Shown: in pieces, positions 44,723 through 55,400 of the stretch
Position numbering within the stretch: position 1 is the stretch's first letter
How the letters are laid out: each line of letters starts with the position of its first letter
Source: Streptosporangiaceae bacterium NEAU-GS5
GTDB taxonomy: Bacteria; Actinomycetota; Actinomycetes; Streptosporangiales; Streptosporangiaceae
DNA: 64,000 bases
Direction: 5' to 3'
NCBI GenBank assembly: GCA_017592665.1
Contig: JAGFNW010000003.1
Coordinates: 420,309-484,308 of the forward strand
Notes under the pieces: model-generated
The model's database searches: none
What the model saw: the letters and a program-made list of their open reading frames with translations, nothing else
What the model was told of the DNA's origin: nothing
Translations under genes and position numbers: made by a program

Positions 44723-46067
44723 TCCCTTCGGTTCGGCAGACGAGCATCCGCAGACTGATCTTCACCCGGCGCAGAGCGATCTGTTCGACTCCCACCGGGA
44801 GCAACTGGCCGTGGCCGAGAGGCGGGCGACCTGGAAGGCATTCGCAGCACCGCTCACCAGTCAGAGTGGAGCGGTCGTTGAGAATCCAGATTTGGTGGAG
44901 ATGGCCGTTGCGGTCATCGGTGTCTTCTCAGAGCACCATAGCGATAACGGCATGACATTCGCCCAGATCCGAGAAGGGCTGAGGTCGCACGGGGTCGGCC
45001 TGGCACCCGCAGCCATCGAAACGCGCCTGGGCCACCTTCACACGGAAGGCTTCCTGGAACCATATCTGCCAAAGCTGCACCAGGGGCGGTACGTAATCCG
45101 TCCGGCTGGTCTGGTGGGGGCGTTGGCCGCGCAGCGGGTGGCTGAACACGGTGGGATTGACGAGATGGTTCTGCTGCTCGACCGCACGCGAGCAGCTCTA
45201 CAGGTGGCTAATCCCGACCCGCGTCGTGTACTGAACCACCTGCACACCTGCCGGTTCACGTTGACGGTGTTCGCCAAGGACCTTCAGCGGTGCGTCGCAA
45301 CCGGAACGTCGGCCGAATTGATCACGCTTGGCCGACAACATGACCATAGCGGCTACACACAACAGGTCGTCGACCTGAACTCACTGGTCAGCTCGCGTTT
45401 CGCCGGCGTGTATGAGCTGGAAGATGCCGCTGCGGCGCTCATTGAGGCAGAGCAGTTCTACCGCATGCAAGTCCGCGCCGCCATAGGCAAGGTTCTCGCG
45501 CACGGAGGAGCGAGTCTCAACTTCGACGTGCTCACGCCACGCGAGTACGAAGACGCCGCGATCGAGAGCACCCACGACCTGCTCTCCGAGGTCGGTAAAC
45601 ACCTCGTCGCCGACGCACCCGAAGTCGTCATCGACATCAACGCGATGATCAGGGTGCTTGATGACTATCGACCCCGGCCCAAGCACCGGTTCCGGCCGCC
45701 CGAGCCTCCAAGAGGTGGTCAGGATCCCGACCCGATCGCTGAGGTCGAGCGTGCCGCGGCCGAGACGCGTCGTCGTCGTCGGCTCGGTCTCGAAGCGCTC
45801 CTCGGTGGGCAAACAGAAGCGGACTTGACGTCGGCCATGCAAACTAGTTGGCCAGCCGCCATCCGTATCCTGACCGACGCCATGGCGCTGGACGCAGATA
45901 GGAGCGAGCCGTTCGTGTTGAACATCGACCAGACGCTGCTGATCGATTCGGAGGCTCCCGTCACCTATCTGCACCCAGCGCGGCTAATACGAACGGACTT
46001 CGCGCTGCCTGAAACCGGCGCGATCACCGAGCAGGTGCGGCCGGATCGGAATGATAGAGATGTCTAG
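44715..46067 (+). CDS. JetA/MukF-like kleisin candidate
   Basis: 450 residues from a GTG overlapping the JetD-like stop. A winged-helix segment lies at ~60-130 (VIGVFSEHHSDNGMTFAQIR, LGHLHTEGFLEPY), followed by a long helical middle (LLLDRTRAALQVANPDPRRV; FAGVYELEDAAAALIEAEQF) and a disordered Arg/Pro-rich stretch (~330-350). Winged helix, helices and C-terminal domain is the kleisin plan of JetA/MukF. The assignment rests on order, size and this pattern, not on a recognised DUF3375 match. Confidence 0.65.
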   Translation: MSDPFGSADEHPQTDLHPAQSDLFDSHREQLAVAERRATWKAFAAPLTSQSGAVVENPDLVEMAVAVIGVFSEHHSDNGMTFAQIREGLRSHGVGLAPAAIETRLGHLHTEGFLEPYLPKLHQGRYVIRPAGLVGALAAQRVAEHGGIDEMVLLLDRTRAALQVANPDPRRVLNHLHTCRFTLTVFAKDLQRCVATGTSAELITLGRQHDHSGYTQQVVDLNSLVSSRFAGVYELEDAAAALIEAEQFYRMQVRAAIGKVLAHGGASLNFDVLTPREYEDAAIESTHDLLSEVGKHLVADAPEVVIDINAMIRVLDDYRPRPKHRFRPPEPPRGGQDPDPIAEVERAAAETRRRRRLGLEALLGGQTEADLTSAMQTSWPAAIRILTDAMALDADRSEPFVLNIDQTLLIDSEAPVTYLHPARLIRTDFALPETGAITEQVRPDRNDRDV

Positions 46068-47316
46068 CGCCTCGGCATCGACCGGCTGCCAAGTGCAGCC
46101 TGCCGATGCTGTCGACGAATCTGCGGAGCCGGACCCGGGGGCGCTGCTACTCGCCCGCATGCGGGCGAGCGGGCACGTCGACGGCTCGGTGGCGGCTTCG
46201 ACGATGAGCCGAGCGATGGCCGCTGCGGCAGCAGCGGACCGACGCCTCGGCGAACTAACTGACCCGAGCGGGCGAACGGTCCTGGTTCGTGGATGGCTCG
46301 ACGGTGCTGCGCCCAACCCCGACCTGCACCCAAGCGGGCCGCCGAGAACATTGCCGCCGGTGGCGAATCTCGTGTGGGCTGCCTGTCTCGGCGCGGCGTG
46401 GCCGGACCCCACCGCGAGCCCATATCCGGGCCACCCCTTCTCTCGCACGTCCATCATTGCGACCTGCGTGGCGCTAAACGCCGACAGGAATACGGTTGTC
46501 ACAGCGCTGGACACCACACTGCCGACCGCCGGACTGATCACGCTGAACGGCGATCTCGGCGCGCTCGGCCCAGCCGCTGCTGCGCTGCCGTCGGCCATCT
46601 GGTCACAGCTGCGAAGAATCCATGAGCGACTACCGAGAAGCACGGAGCTCGGCCGGTTGCCCGAGGCCGCGCCAGACACAGCACTTGAGTCATTGACGGT
46701 GAGATGGATCGCCATCGAGTCACAAGCGCCGGCGACAGAATTCGACGAGAACATCCGAACGACCATTTGCGCTCTGGAGACAGCCGAAGGACCGATCCGG
46801 CGCGCCGATCTTCCCATGCTCGCAGATCCCGCGATCCACGCTGCGGTCGAGACCACGCTGGCCCGATGTGGGCGAACACTGATTTCCGTGGGGTCGCACA
46901 GCTGGATCACCGGCTATCCAGCCGCCGTCGCGGCGGCTCTCGCACGGAACCAAGTCGGCACCTTGCAACCAACGGAGCGGGCAGTCCTAGCCTTGGTGTT
47001 ACTCCACACAGTCGCCATTCCCAGGGCGCGGGGGATCCACCTCGACGACACCTGGGCCAGTACCCATCCGGTTCAGCTGGACACGCTCATCGCCAACCGG
47101 ACGATCAAGCGCACAACCGCCAGCGCAGCCCTCCGAGGGCTGCGTCGGGCCGGCTTCGTCGCTACCGCAAAGGCTGGCGGCTATCTACCAGGACCCGCTC
47201 TGCTGCGGCTCACTCCCACCCAGCGCAACCTCCTGTGGGAAGACCTGATCGTGCTCGGCCGACCAACCGGCTATATGGCGCGCCGCATCCGTGAGCAACG
47301 CACGACCGACGCCTGA
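46051..47316 (+). CDS. JetB/MukE-like (KITE) candidate, enlarged
   Basis: 421 residues, overlapping the previous gene by 17 bp. Tandem winged-helix-like segments appear at ~130-190 (RTSIIATCVALNADRNTVV) and ~335-400 (ANRTIKRTTASAALRGLRRA followed by GFVATAKAGGYL). Two winged helices in tandem define KITE proteins such as JetB/MukE. Typical JetB is about half this length, so extra domains are present. The call depends on position between the kleisin-like and SMC-like genes. Confidence 0.6.
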   Translation: MIEMSSASASTGCQVQPADAVDESAEPDPGALLLARMRASGHVDGSVAASTMSRAMAAAAAADRRLGELTDPSGRTVLVRGWLDGAAPNPDLHPSGPPRTLPPVANLVWAACLGAAWPDPTASPYPGHPFSRTSIIATCVALNADRNTVVTALDTTLPTAGLITLNGDLGALGPAAAALPSAIWSQLRRIHERLPRSTELGRLPEAAPDTALESLTVRWIAIESQAPATEFDENIRTTICALETAEGPIRRADLPMLADPAIHAAVETTLARCGRTLISVGSHSWITGYPAAVAAALARNQVGTLQPTERAVLALVLLHTVAIPRARGIHLDDTWASTHPVQLDTLIANRTIKRTTASAALRGLRRAGFVATAKAGGYLPGPALLRLTPTQRNLLWEDLIVLGRPTGYMARRIREQRTTDA

Positions 47317-47337
47317 CCCGAAAGGCTGGCCATTACT

Positions 47338-50300
47338 GTGACGGCACCAACCTTCGCGACCGGCAGGCTGGGAATCGTCGGCACGAGGCAACTCATCCTG
47401 GTGCAGACCCTCGACATTGCACGACTGACCGCTCACCCGGTGAGACTGATTCCCGAAACCTCTGTCGCTGTCACCGGCATGGGGCCCGTCGACTCCAACG
47501 AATCCGGCAAGACCAGCTTCCTCGCCGTAGTTGCCCTGCTCCTCGGCGATCCTGAATGGCGGGTCGGCGGCAGCGGTGCCGGTGCCGTGGCCTCCCTGTT
47601 GTTCGAGCCGGTCACCGCGGGCATTACCGGGGCAAGCGCAGCCACCGAGGGCTACGTTGTCGGCGTGTTCGCCGATCCGACGAACATCGCCGAGTCGTCC
47701 TGCACCGTCTGGATGAAGATCTCCTCCGGACCCCCCTACATCCAGGTAAAACAGGCGCCGGGGATCCACCTGGCGCCAGGAAGCGACGATCGGGAACGGC
47801 ACTCCAACGCCAACCGCGTGTTTCGGTCCCTGCCTAGCGAAACCTGGGGCGGTGCCGAATTCGCCGAAAAGCTCTACGGCCGAAGCCCGCGCGTGTTGGC
47901 CTACGTGGCCAGCCGCGGTCAGGTCCGCTCCCGCCCTTCGCTGCTGAAACTGGACGCGGGAACATTCACCCCGGAGCAGATCGGGGACGCACTCATCGCC
48001 CTGACCGGACGAGCGACCCTTTTCGAGCGCGACGAGCAGGACCGCCAGGGCCTGGCCAACAAACAGGCAGAGCTGCAAACCCATATCGACAACGACCGGA
48101 AACAGACGGCACGCGAGGCTGAGATTCTCCGGCAGGTAGAAGCCCGTAACGAGCTTCGCAAACAGACCACCGCTGCACTCAACATGTGGAACGCCAGCCT
48201 CGCTCGCGCCGTTATGGACACCTACACCAGAGCGGCATCGGCCAGCTGCCTGATGAGCAAGACCAACGCGGCCCGCGATGAGCTGACAGATCAGGTCACG
48301 ACACTCATCACCCAGCGCGATGAACTACGCAACCTCAAGGCGCTCCAGGAAGCCCTTGAAGAACACAACCGCAAACTGGGCGAAGCCAAGGAAGCTCACG
48401 AGCGAGCCATCGGCGTCGAAGGACAGCTCGTCGGCGAGTTGAGCATCGTGGGAGGTCGACTCAACACGGCGCGTCAGGATGCAGCCGGCTACGACTTGAA
48501 GTTCGATCCCCCCGCCGCCGAGGCCGCCCGGGAACGGGAAAGTCGCACGCAGGCGGTCGGTGCAGCTCAGGCCAACCTGAAGGCCGCAACAGACGAGCTT
48601 GCCGAAGCCAATCGGGCCAGACAGGAGGCTACTCGCGGCCAATTCGGCGAATCCGGCAAGGTCATCCGGCTACTTGCCGAAAAAGGTATCCCCGCACAGT
48701 CGCTCATCGCCTCGGTGCGCCTGGACACAACATACCGTCACGAGTGGGAGGCCAGGCTATCCCCGTGGCGAGAAGCGCTTGTGGTCCCACGTGACCACCT
48801 CACCGAAGCGCTGAGCCTCCTGCATGAACACCCTGGAACGATTCTCATTTCAGAACCAGGCCCAGATGGCCCGATGGACGTCGTCCTCGATCTTCCCGCG
48901 GGGGTGGTTTCGGCCCCTGACGAGGCAATTGCGTTTCTCGATGCGCTCAGACGGCAAAACCACGCCGTGGAGCCTGTCACCCATGTGCATGCTGATCGAA
49001 TCGGCCTGCGTATCATTGGCGGCTTTCAGGCACCGATCGTCGGCCTCGATGACCTTATCGCCTACTGGGATCGGCAGGTCGTACTCGCCGAGGGGAACGT
49101 CCAACGCCGCCTTGACGAGCTTGAGCAGGCTGAGAAATTCGCCGAGTTGGCCGCCGCCAACGCGACGCGGGCGCAGGCTGCCGAACAATGCGCCTCGCTG
49201 ACGCGACAGCAGGAAGGACTCCAACAGCGCCTGACCCTCCATCGCCAACAGGTCATGCCACCGTTGTCGAAGGCGGTTGACGACGCGGACGTTGAGCGAC
49301 GCGAATCCGAGACGGCATTGGGGCGACGAACTCAACTACTCAACGAGGCCAACGCGAAACTGCTGACCCTAGAGACGGAACTCCGCTCATTGACAGCGGC
49401 GATTGACCGATACAAGGCCGTCAGCCGACCGGACGACGCCGTTCTTTCCGCATGGGGACGCGGCGTCGACGCCGCGCTGCGGCAACTGGGATGGTCGGCG
49501 CTCACCATTGATGAAGAGTACGACCAGCTCCTCGACGAGGCCGACGCGCCTCTGGCGAGCGACGAAAACCCGAACGTCGAGCGCAGAACAAACGCAGCAC
49601 TCAAACAAGGAGCTCACGACAAACTCGTCGAAGCCATTGCGAACTTTAGAGTGTACCCCGACAGCAGCGCCCCTCCACCCTCTGATGTTGCTGAGGCCGC
49701 GAGCAGTTACGCCGCAAGCCGCGAGAGTTCGGGTTCCGCGTCCGCCGAGCAGTTGGCGTCCACTCTTGCCAGGATCATGGAATGGCTTGACGACTCGGCA
49801 GAGCGGGATGCTTCTGCCCACGACGACGTGAATCACGCCCGCACCACGCGGTGGCAGACGTCTGAGTTCGTCGGCGAGAAATGCCGCGAACTCGAACACG
49901 CACTCGTCATGACGCAAGATGCCATAAAGCAGCGGGCCTTCTCCGCCCTGGATCGCATCAGCAGCGCACTGAATGATCTCAACCGCAACTCGGGCGGTCT
50001 CGGTGCGGCGCTCGATTACCAGCTTCTCCCGCCGGACTCACCCGACAAGAAATGGGTTTGCCAGGTTGTACCACGATGGCGGCGCAATCCAGAAGGGCCA
50101 ATGCTCGCCTACGACAATGTCACCAACACTGCCCAGGAGAAACTCTTCTCGATCCACTTGGTCCTGGCTGCGCTGCTCGCAGCACCGAGCCCCGAGGGTC
50201 GGGTTCTGATACTCGACGAGCTTGCCGACTCGCTCGGCGCCGAGCATCGTCGTGAAGTGCTCGATGCCATCGCCGAGGTGGCCCGTGAACACCGGATAAC

Positions 50301-50490
50301 GATCCTGGCCACCTGCCAAGATGCCATCATGTCCGAGGCAAGCCCGCACTGCGGACAAATCCTCTACTTCCACTACCCGTCCAAGTCCGAGGCACTGAAC
50401 CGCCCCACAAGGATGTTCGGAGTGGACCGGCTGGGCAGCCGGGTTGAGCTGACCGCGGAGGCTCTGCTGGAAGGCAGAGAGCTGACGTAG
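47338..50490 (+). CDS. JetC/MukB-like SMC ATPase
   Basis: 1050 residues from a GTG. The N-terminal P-loop is at ~50-60 (GPVDSNESGKTS); long coiled coils fill ~225-400 and ~590-720 around a hinge-like region (~430-590: LLAEKGIPAQSLIASVRL; DVVLDLPAGVVSAPDEA). The C-terminal head has a signature-like TAQEKLFSIHLVLA and Walker B VLILDELADSLG, followed by LATCQDAIMSE. This is SMC/MukB architecture, the DNA-extruding motor of Wadjet. The first Gly of the classical P-loop (GxxxxGKT) is Asp here. It is the last gene of the operon, followed by a terminator hairpin. Confidence 0.82.
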   Translation: MTAPTFATGRLGIVGTRQLILVQTLDIARLTAHPVRLIPETSVAVTGMGPVDSNESGKTSFLAVVALLLGDPEWRVGGSGAGAVASLLFEPVTAGITGASAATEGYVVGVFADPTNIAESSCTVWMKISSGPPYIQVKQAPGIHLAPGSDDRERHSNANRVFRSLPSETWGGAEFAEKLYGRSPRVLAYVASRGQVRSRPSLLKLDAGTFTPEQIGDALIALTGRATLFERDEQDRQGLANKQAELQTHIDNDRKQTAREAEILRQVEARNELRKQTTAALNMWNASLARAVMDTYTRAASASCLMSKTNAARDELTDQVTTLITQRDELRNLKALQEALEEHNRKLGEAKEAHERAIGVEGQLVGELSIVGGRLNTARQDAAGYDLKFDPPAAEAARERESRTQAVGAAQANLKAATDELAEANRARQEATRGQFGESGKVIRLLAEKGIPAQSLIASVRLDTTYRHEWEARLSPWREALVVPRDHLTEALSLLHEHPGTILISEPGPDGPMDVVLDLPAGVVSAPDEAIAFLDALRRQNHAVEPVTHVHADRIGLRIIGGFQAPIVGLDDLIAYWDRQVVLAEGNVQRRLDELEQAEKFAELAAANATRAQAAEQCASLTRQQEGLQQRLTLHRQQVMPPLSKAVDDADVERRESETALGRRTQLLNEANAKLLTLETELRSLTAAIDRYKAVSRPDDAVLSAWGRGVDAALRQLGWSALTIDEEYDQLLDEADAPLASDENPNVERRTNAALKQGAHDKLVEAIANFRVYPDSSAPPPSDVAEAASSYAASRESSGSASAEQLASTLARIMEWLDDSAERDASAHDDVNHARTTRWQTSEFVGEKCRELEHALVMTQDAIKQRAFSALDRISSALNDLNRNSGGLGAALDYQLLPPDSPDKKWVCQVVPRWRRNPEGPMLAYDNVTNTAQEKLFSIHLVLAALLAAPSPEGRVLILDELADSLGAEHRREVLDAIAEVAREHRITILATCQDAIMSEASPHCGQILYFHYPSKSEALNRPTRMFGVDRLGSRVELTAEALLEGRELT

Positions 50491-50498
50491 AGATCGCG

Positions 50499-50529
50499 AG
50501 CGCCCTCCGACCCGCAGCCGGGTGGCGCT
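50499..50529. terminator. Terminator between the two defence operons
   Basis: AGCGCC/GGCGCT with a nested ACCCG/CGGGT stem and CAGC loop starts 9 bp after the SMC stop and lies between two convergent operons. The rest of the 186-bp gap holds nothing. Confidence 0.7.
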
Positions 50530-50676
50530 GGCAATGGCTTCGCGCCGAAAGACGACACCAACGCGATCATCACTCCCGGGTTCACCGAACCCCCGCGGCG
50601 ACGGCTACCGTCCGGCTTGGCGCGTCGCCACTTAGACCAGCCGCTGAGGCCTTCCAGGTCGGCGCGTGCTCGTCAA

Positions 50677-52485
50677 TCACACGCCTGTCCTGCGCCGAAC
50701 CTGATCGAGCACGTGGTCGAGGAAACCAGGCACATTCCCTCCACCGAGAACGAGCTGACGGTCCAGCAGACGGTTAGCCGTCTCGCACGAGGTCTCGCTG
50801 ACGAGCGCGCATCCGTGGCACGCCGACAGGTTGAGCCGCGACGAGCCTTGACGGTCGCTCTCGATGCACACCGGATCATTCGAACAGACATCCGCATCAT
50901 CCAAGGCGGCCAAGAGTAGCGGGAGGATCTTGTCGGGCTCGCCCAGCCGGACGAGTCCGCCAAGCGTCCCCTGCGCATCTCCAGCAGCTGTATAGATCAA
51001 GATGCCCGCGGTACGGTCCGGTCGATCAGAGTGGGCGTAGATACGCTCTTGAAGAGACGCTGACGAGTAGCCGCTCGCGAACGCTAGCCTGCGGATGAGT
51101 AGATGAGCGATCGTGTGCAACGCAATGAAGCGTGGCTCAGGCACATCCAAGCGGTGAGCCCACTGACTGGAGTTCCGCCGGTTCACCAAAATACCGGCCC
51201 GCGTGCGGACTTCGGGCAAGCTCTCCCACTCGGACACCCGGTCCTCATCAAACCGGAGAAAGATGCCTTCACCGAACATCTCGACGGCTGGATATACCGG
51301 CTTTCGCTTCCGATCGGGACCGAGATCCGCAGGGATAAAATCAGCCTCGGCGCTGTAACGTCGAAAGCCTCGAAGCGCTCGAACCTCACGGACGCGGCGC
51401 ACTTGACCCACGCTGACGAGCCGACTTGTCAGAGCCGGGGGCCACGCCGAGTCAGCGGACACCCTCCATCCGTCAACGACGAAGTCGCCGGCGCTATGGT
51501 CCCTGCCGCCTTCGAGCTTCTTGAGGAACGCTGCCCACTCGCCGTCCTTCAGGTCGAGTAGGGGAGCCTCCGTGGAATCGTCGCCGCCAGCTGCGAGGCT
51601 GAGGACATCGTCCGCCGACACCCCGAGCTCATCAGCGATCCACCCGGCTACAAGCTCTGCCTGTGGGCCACCGTTGTCGGAAACCACCTTCTCGAAGTAG
51701 ATGTGGTTGCGGATCTGATCCGCCTTCTCCGCGGACTGCGGGCGCTCTTCGGGGATGTCGAGCGCTGAGAGGTGTTCGGCGATGTAGTTACCGGTGGCGC
51801 CGCGTTGGACAGCGCTAAGACGGTACTCGCAGACGGTGCCAGGCTTCGGCTCCTCCCACGGCTGGGTACCGTCGCATCGGATGCCGTCACGGTGTAGCGA
51901 CTCTCCGCTGGCAAGGTCGGAGAGCGGGCGAGACCGCCTGCACCCGTTGCAGTGAATACGGAGCGACCCCAAGCCCTCCCCTCGTTGTGACGAGCGTACG
52001 AACCTCAGTTCCTTGTAGGCACGGCAAAAACGTACGGTCTCGCTGACGCCTGCGTCGTTGCCGCGGTGCGCCCACTTGAACCAGGGAATGTCCTGGATGT
52101 GGCTGCCTTTCTCGCAGACGGCGACATAGCGCATCGGTACAAGCATCCCGCCGCACTCACATCTGTTGGTCCAGCGGCCCTTGTTCCTGCCGGTGAGCTG
52201 CGAGAGCTTCGTGCACCGCTCGCAGAACCGCCAGGCCGGAAAGCGCCAGTAGAGCAGATGCGCTGTCTCCTTGGCCGCGCGCCCCGAGTGAGCGGGTGCT
52301 TGCCGAAGGACTCCGGCACGCAGCCGCGCCCGGAGTCGTTCACAGCTGATCTCGGGAGCAGACTTGCGGTCCCACCAGGAGGTGTCGGGCGCGATCAGGG
52401 ACTCCCCGAGCACGTCGACGATCGCACCCACACCGAACGGTGTGATCGTCTCCGATAGGCGCAGGTCATGCAGGATTCGTTCCAC
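50677..52485 (-). CDS. DrmB-like DUF1998 protein (DISARM-like)
   Basis: 602 residues from GTG 52485, which has a GGAAGGGGGC ribosome site and gives the family-typical start ERILHDLRLSETITPFGVGA; an ATG 24 bp earlier is possible. Zinc-type cysteines occur near FCERCTKL and RCECGG, and again at HCNGCRRSRPL. The C-terminal DUF1998 domain is clear (FIALHTIAHLLIRRLAFASG; DPVCIESD; LSACHGCALVSETSCETANR). DrmB pairs with the DrmA helicase in DISARM and occludes the DNA channel. It overlaps the helicase stop by 20 bp. Confidence 0.88.
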   Translation of the reverse strand: MERILHDLRLSETITPFGVGAIVDVLGESLIAPDTSWWDRKSAPEISCERLRARLRAGVLRQAPAHSGRAAKETAHLLYWRFPAWRFCERCTKLSQLTGRNKGRWTNRCECGGMLVPMRYVAVCEKGSHIQDIPWFKWAHRGNDAGVSETVRFCRAYKELRFVRSSQRGEGLGSLRIHCNGCRRSRPLSDLASGESLHRDGIRCDGTQPWEEPKPGTVCEYRLSAVQRGATGNYIAEHLSALDIPEERPQSAEKADQIRNHIYFEKVVSDNGGPQAELVAGWIADELGVSADDVLSLAAGGDDSTEAPLLDLKDGEWAAFLKKLEGGRDHSAGDFVVDGWRVSADSAWPPALTSRLVSVGQVRRVREVRALRGFRRYSAEADFIPADLGPDRKRKPVYPAVEMFGEGIFLRFDEDRVSEWESLPEVRTRAGILVNRRNSSQWAHRLDVPEPRFIALHTIAHLLIRRLAFASGYSSASLQERIYAHSDRPDRTAGILIYTAAGDAQGTLGGLVRLGEPDKILPLLLAALDDADVCSNDPVCIESDRQGSSRLNLSACHGCALVSETSCETANRLLDRQLVLGGGNVPGFLDHVLDQVRRRTGV

Positions 52486-55400
52486 GGTTGCCCCCTTCCA
52501 GCGGCTCACGTACGTGGACGGCGACGTTCGGCTCGACGGACCGCATCGAGTCGGCGACGAGCCATCCTTCTCCGCGCTGGCCGAACCGCTTCAGAAGCGC
52601 TTCGTCGTCTGCTTTCCGACGGTCATACACCAACGTGGCTCCAGCCTCGCGTGCGAGCTTCGCGCGGCGATCCCAGTCGCGTAGGAGCCTCCACACCTCT
52701 TCTTCGGTCTCCGCGACCTCGATGTGCTCCGAGCGGTTCACTAGATCGACGAACTTCGCGACGAGCCTCTCTATCGCGCCACGCATCCGATCGTCATCAA
52801 GATCCAGACGCGATGCGGAGTCGTTCTCAGCAAGAGCTGAAAAGGACTGCCTCAGCAACGCCACAAGGGCGCCAGCCAGCGATCGCGCGCGGGATGCCAA
52901 CGACCAAGGAGTGACACTCGTTGGTTCGACGCTGCGGTAGAGCGCCTCATGGTAGCTCCGGAAGGTTTCGAAGTGTGACCGGTCGCGCGCTCGATTCGAC
53001 CTGAACAATGTCGTGACGATGCCGTTGTTCCGACCACGACCGACCCGGCTGGTGGCCTGGATGTACTCGGCGGTCGTCTTCGGCTGACCGACCATCAGCA
53101 TCGAGGCTAAGCGAGGAATGTCGATGCCGACCGACAGCATGTTCGAGGAGAGGACGACGTCGATCGCCTGTTCGGTGTGATCGGCGCTTCGTCCGAGCTC
53201 ACGCAGGTCATTGGGAAGCTCCTCCGGCCCCCGCCGGCTGGTCAGCTCCAGAACTCGGTCGGCGCGGACACGACGCAACGGCAGGCCCAGCCGAGCCGAA
53301 CGCGGTTCCAAGCGCCCGTTCACGTCGTCGACCACCAACGTTCCCGTGCGACCGAGCTCGCGGAGGCTGTTGTGGTACATCACAGTCGTCCAATAGGAAT
53401 CCCGTGTCCCACCTGCATCGGCATCCCGGGCCAGCACCTCCGGAATTTCGATCAGGGGCGCGGTCGCGGCGATGACCGCTGACACCTGGGAGAGCGACTG
53501 CGGCATCAATCCGACGTATAGGCGACCCTCGCCGCTCTCGACAGGGCGAGAGAAGAAGGTTCGATCGCCGTTGAGCCCCGCTGGCGGGTATAGCACAACG
53601 CTCCGCCCGTACAGTCCTTGGACCTGTTCTCCCGATGCCCGGATCGTGGCCGTGGATGCAACTATCTTGGGAGCCGCACCGTCTCTGCTCAAGAGCATCT
53701 GGATCACGGCGTCGAAGACGGCGACCGTCGTACCGAGCGGCCCAGACAGCAGGTGCAGTTCGTCCTGGATAATCATCGACGGCTGTCGGAACGTCGTGTC
53801 GAGGCCGAGGAGGCTGCCCGCCTCGGGTCTGAACTGGAGACGGGCGAACTTGTCCACAGTCGCAAGCAGGATCGTCGGCGGGTCTTCGTAGAGGACGTCG
53901 TCGACCACGGCCACGGGGAGTTCGTCACTAAACCGGCAGTTCCCACGGGTGCAGTGGATGACGACATCGCGGCCGACGGCCCGAAAGCCGTACCGACCTG
54001 GCTCGTGGACCTTGGCCTCAGGCAGGAGCGCCGCATCGCACCACGGACAGCTCTCGACCTGGAACTGGTTCGCTTCCTTGGGCCTGACAGCCTTGTGCAG
54101 GCGCTCTAGGGCGCCTTTCGCCTCGCTCCTCGTGCCGGGAGTGACCTCGTTGCCGACCCAGAGACCGATGGAGAACCGGGCCATGCCCTTCGCCCGCGGG
54201 TCATCGCGTCGGAGAATCTCCATCGCACAGACGAGCGAGGCAGCACGCTGAAACTGCTGTGACGTCAGAAGGCGGAGCGTGTATCGAGTGATCACCGCCG
54301 TTCCGGCCCCTGCAATGCCATGAGCTATCCGGCGACGGAAGATCTCGATCGCCGCCAGGCCTAGGTAGGCCTCTGTCTTTCCACCACCTGTGGGGAACCA
54401 GATCAGATCGACGAGTTCCCGGTTCTCGTGCGTCTCATCGACAGTCGACGCAAGTGCCACCAGAAGGAAACCGAGTTGGAAGGGGCGCCATCGGGGCTCC
54501 TTCACTCCAGCCGTATCCTCGCCATGTTTGATCGCGGTCTGGCGCATCTGCAGTCGCATCGCGGCCATACCTAGCGCGAACGCAGTTCTCAGCGGCTCCT
54601 GCTCCTTCTCGCGCAGCAGATTGACGCCGGCCTCCATACGGCGCACGGCGGTGCGTGCACGGTCAGTGATCGTTCGCGCGACCGGTGCGTCGGCCCCGAA
54701 GCCACTGACGCAGTCCTCCTGCTCCGAGACCCAGTCGGAAAAGGCCTTGACGAACACGTCCAGCATCGACACGACTTCGTCCGGCTGTGTATCGATCCGT
54801 GACAGGTTGTCAAGGCGAAGGGCCTTGGCCGCGTCGGATTCGGGATCGAACCCCGTGGTCTCGATCGCGGGGACGACGAAGGCCGGCACGGGGTCGAGGA
54901 AGACATGTGTGCACTCACCGTCGCTGAGATCCCAGTCGGCCGCCATGCCATGGCCTACCGCGTACACCTTCCTGTCCCGGTAGCGAAGTCGCAGTTCTGC
55001 GGACTCGGCGTCCGGATCGTGCGACCTCGAGCTGTCGTACTCGAAGATCTGCCCGCCAGGCGCAGGTGTCACGCTGAGCGCGACCTGAAAAAGCATCCGG
55101 CCGATGTCGAGCCGATCATCCCCCGTCGATTTCGACAACAGGCGCACATGCACCGTTACGAGATGGGCGTCGCCGCTGGGGCGCCATCTCGATCCGATTT
55201 CGATCGGTACGTCGCCTTCTCTGACCTGGTGCAGGGGGCGCTTCTGGGAAAGCTCGACTTCTTGGAACCGGAACGGGCGGCGTTGCCAACGCGGGGGGCC
55301 GTCTCCTGTGATCGGTTGATAGGTCCCCCCCGAGAAGTCGCATGAGACGGTGGTCCTGTCGGTGACGAAGGAGATAGCAACCGACGAGGGACGCCAGTCC

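Noticed and set aside
51103..51561. A plus-strand frame within the DrmB-like gene
   Set aside because: Antisense shadow without ribosome site or domain.
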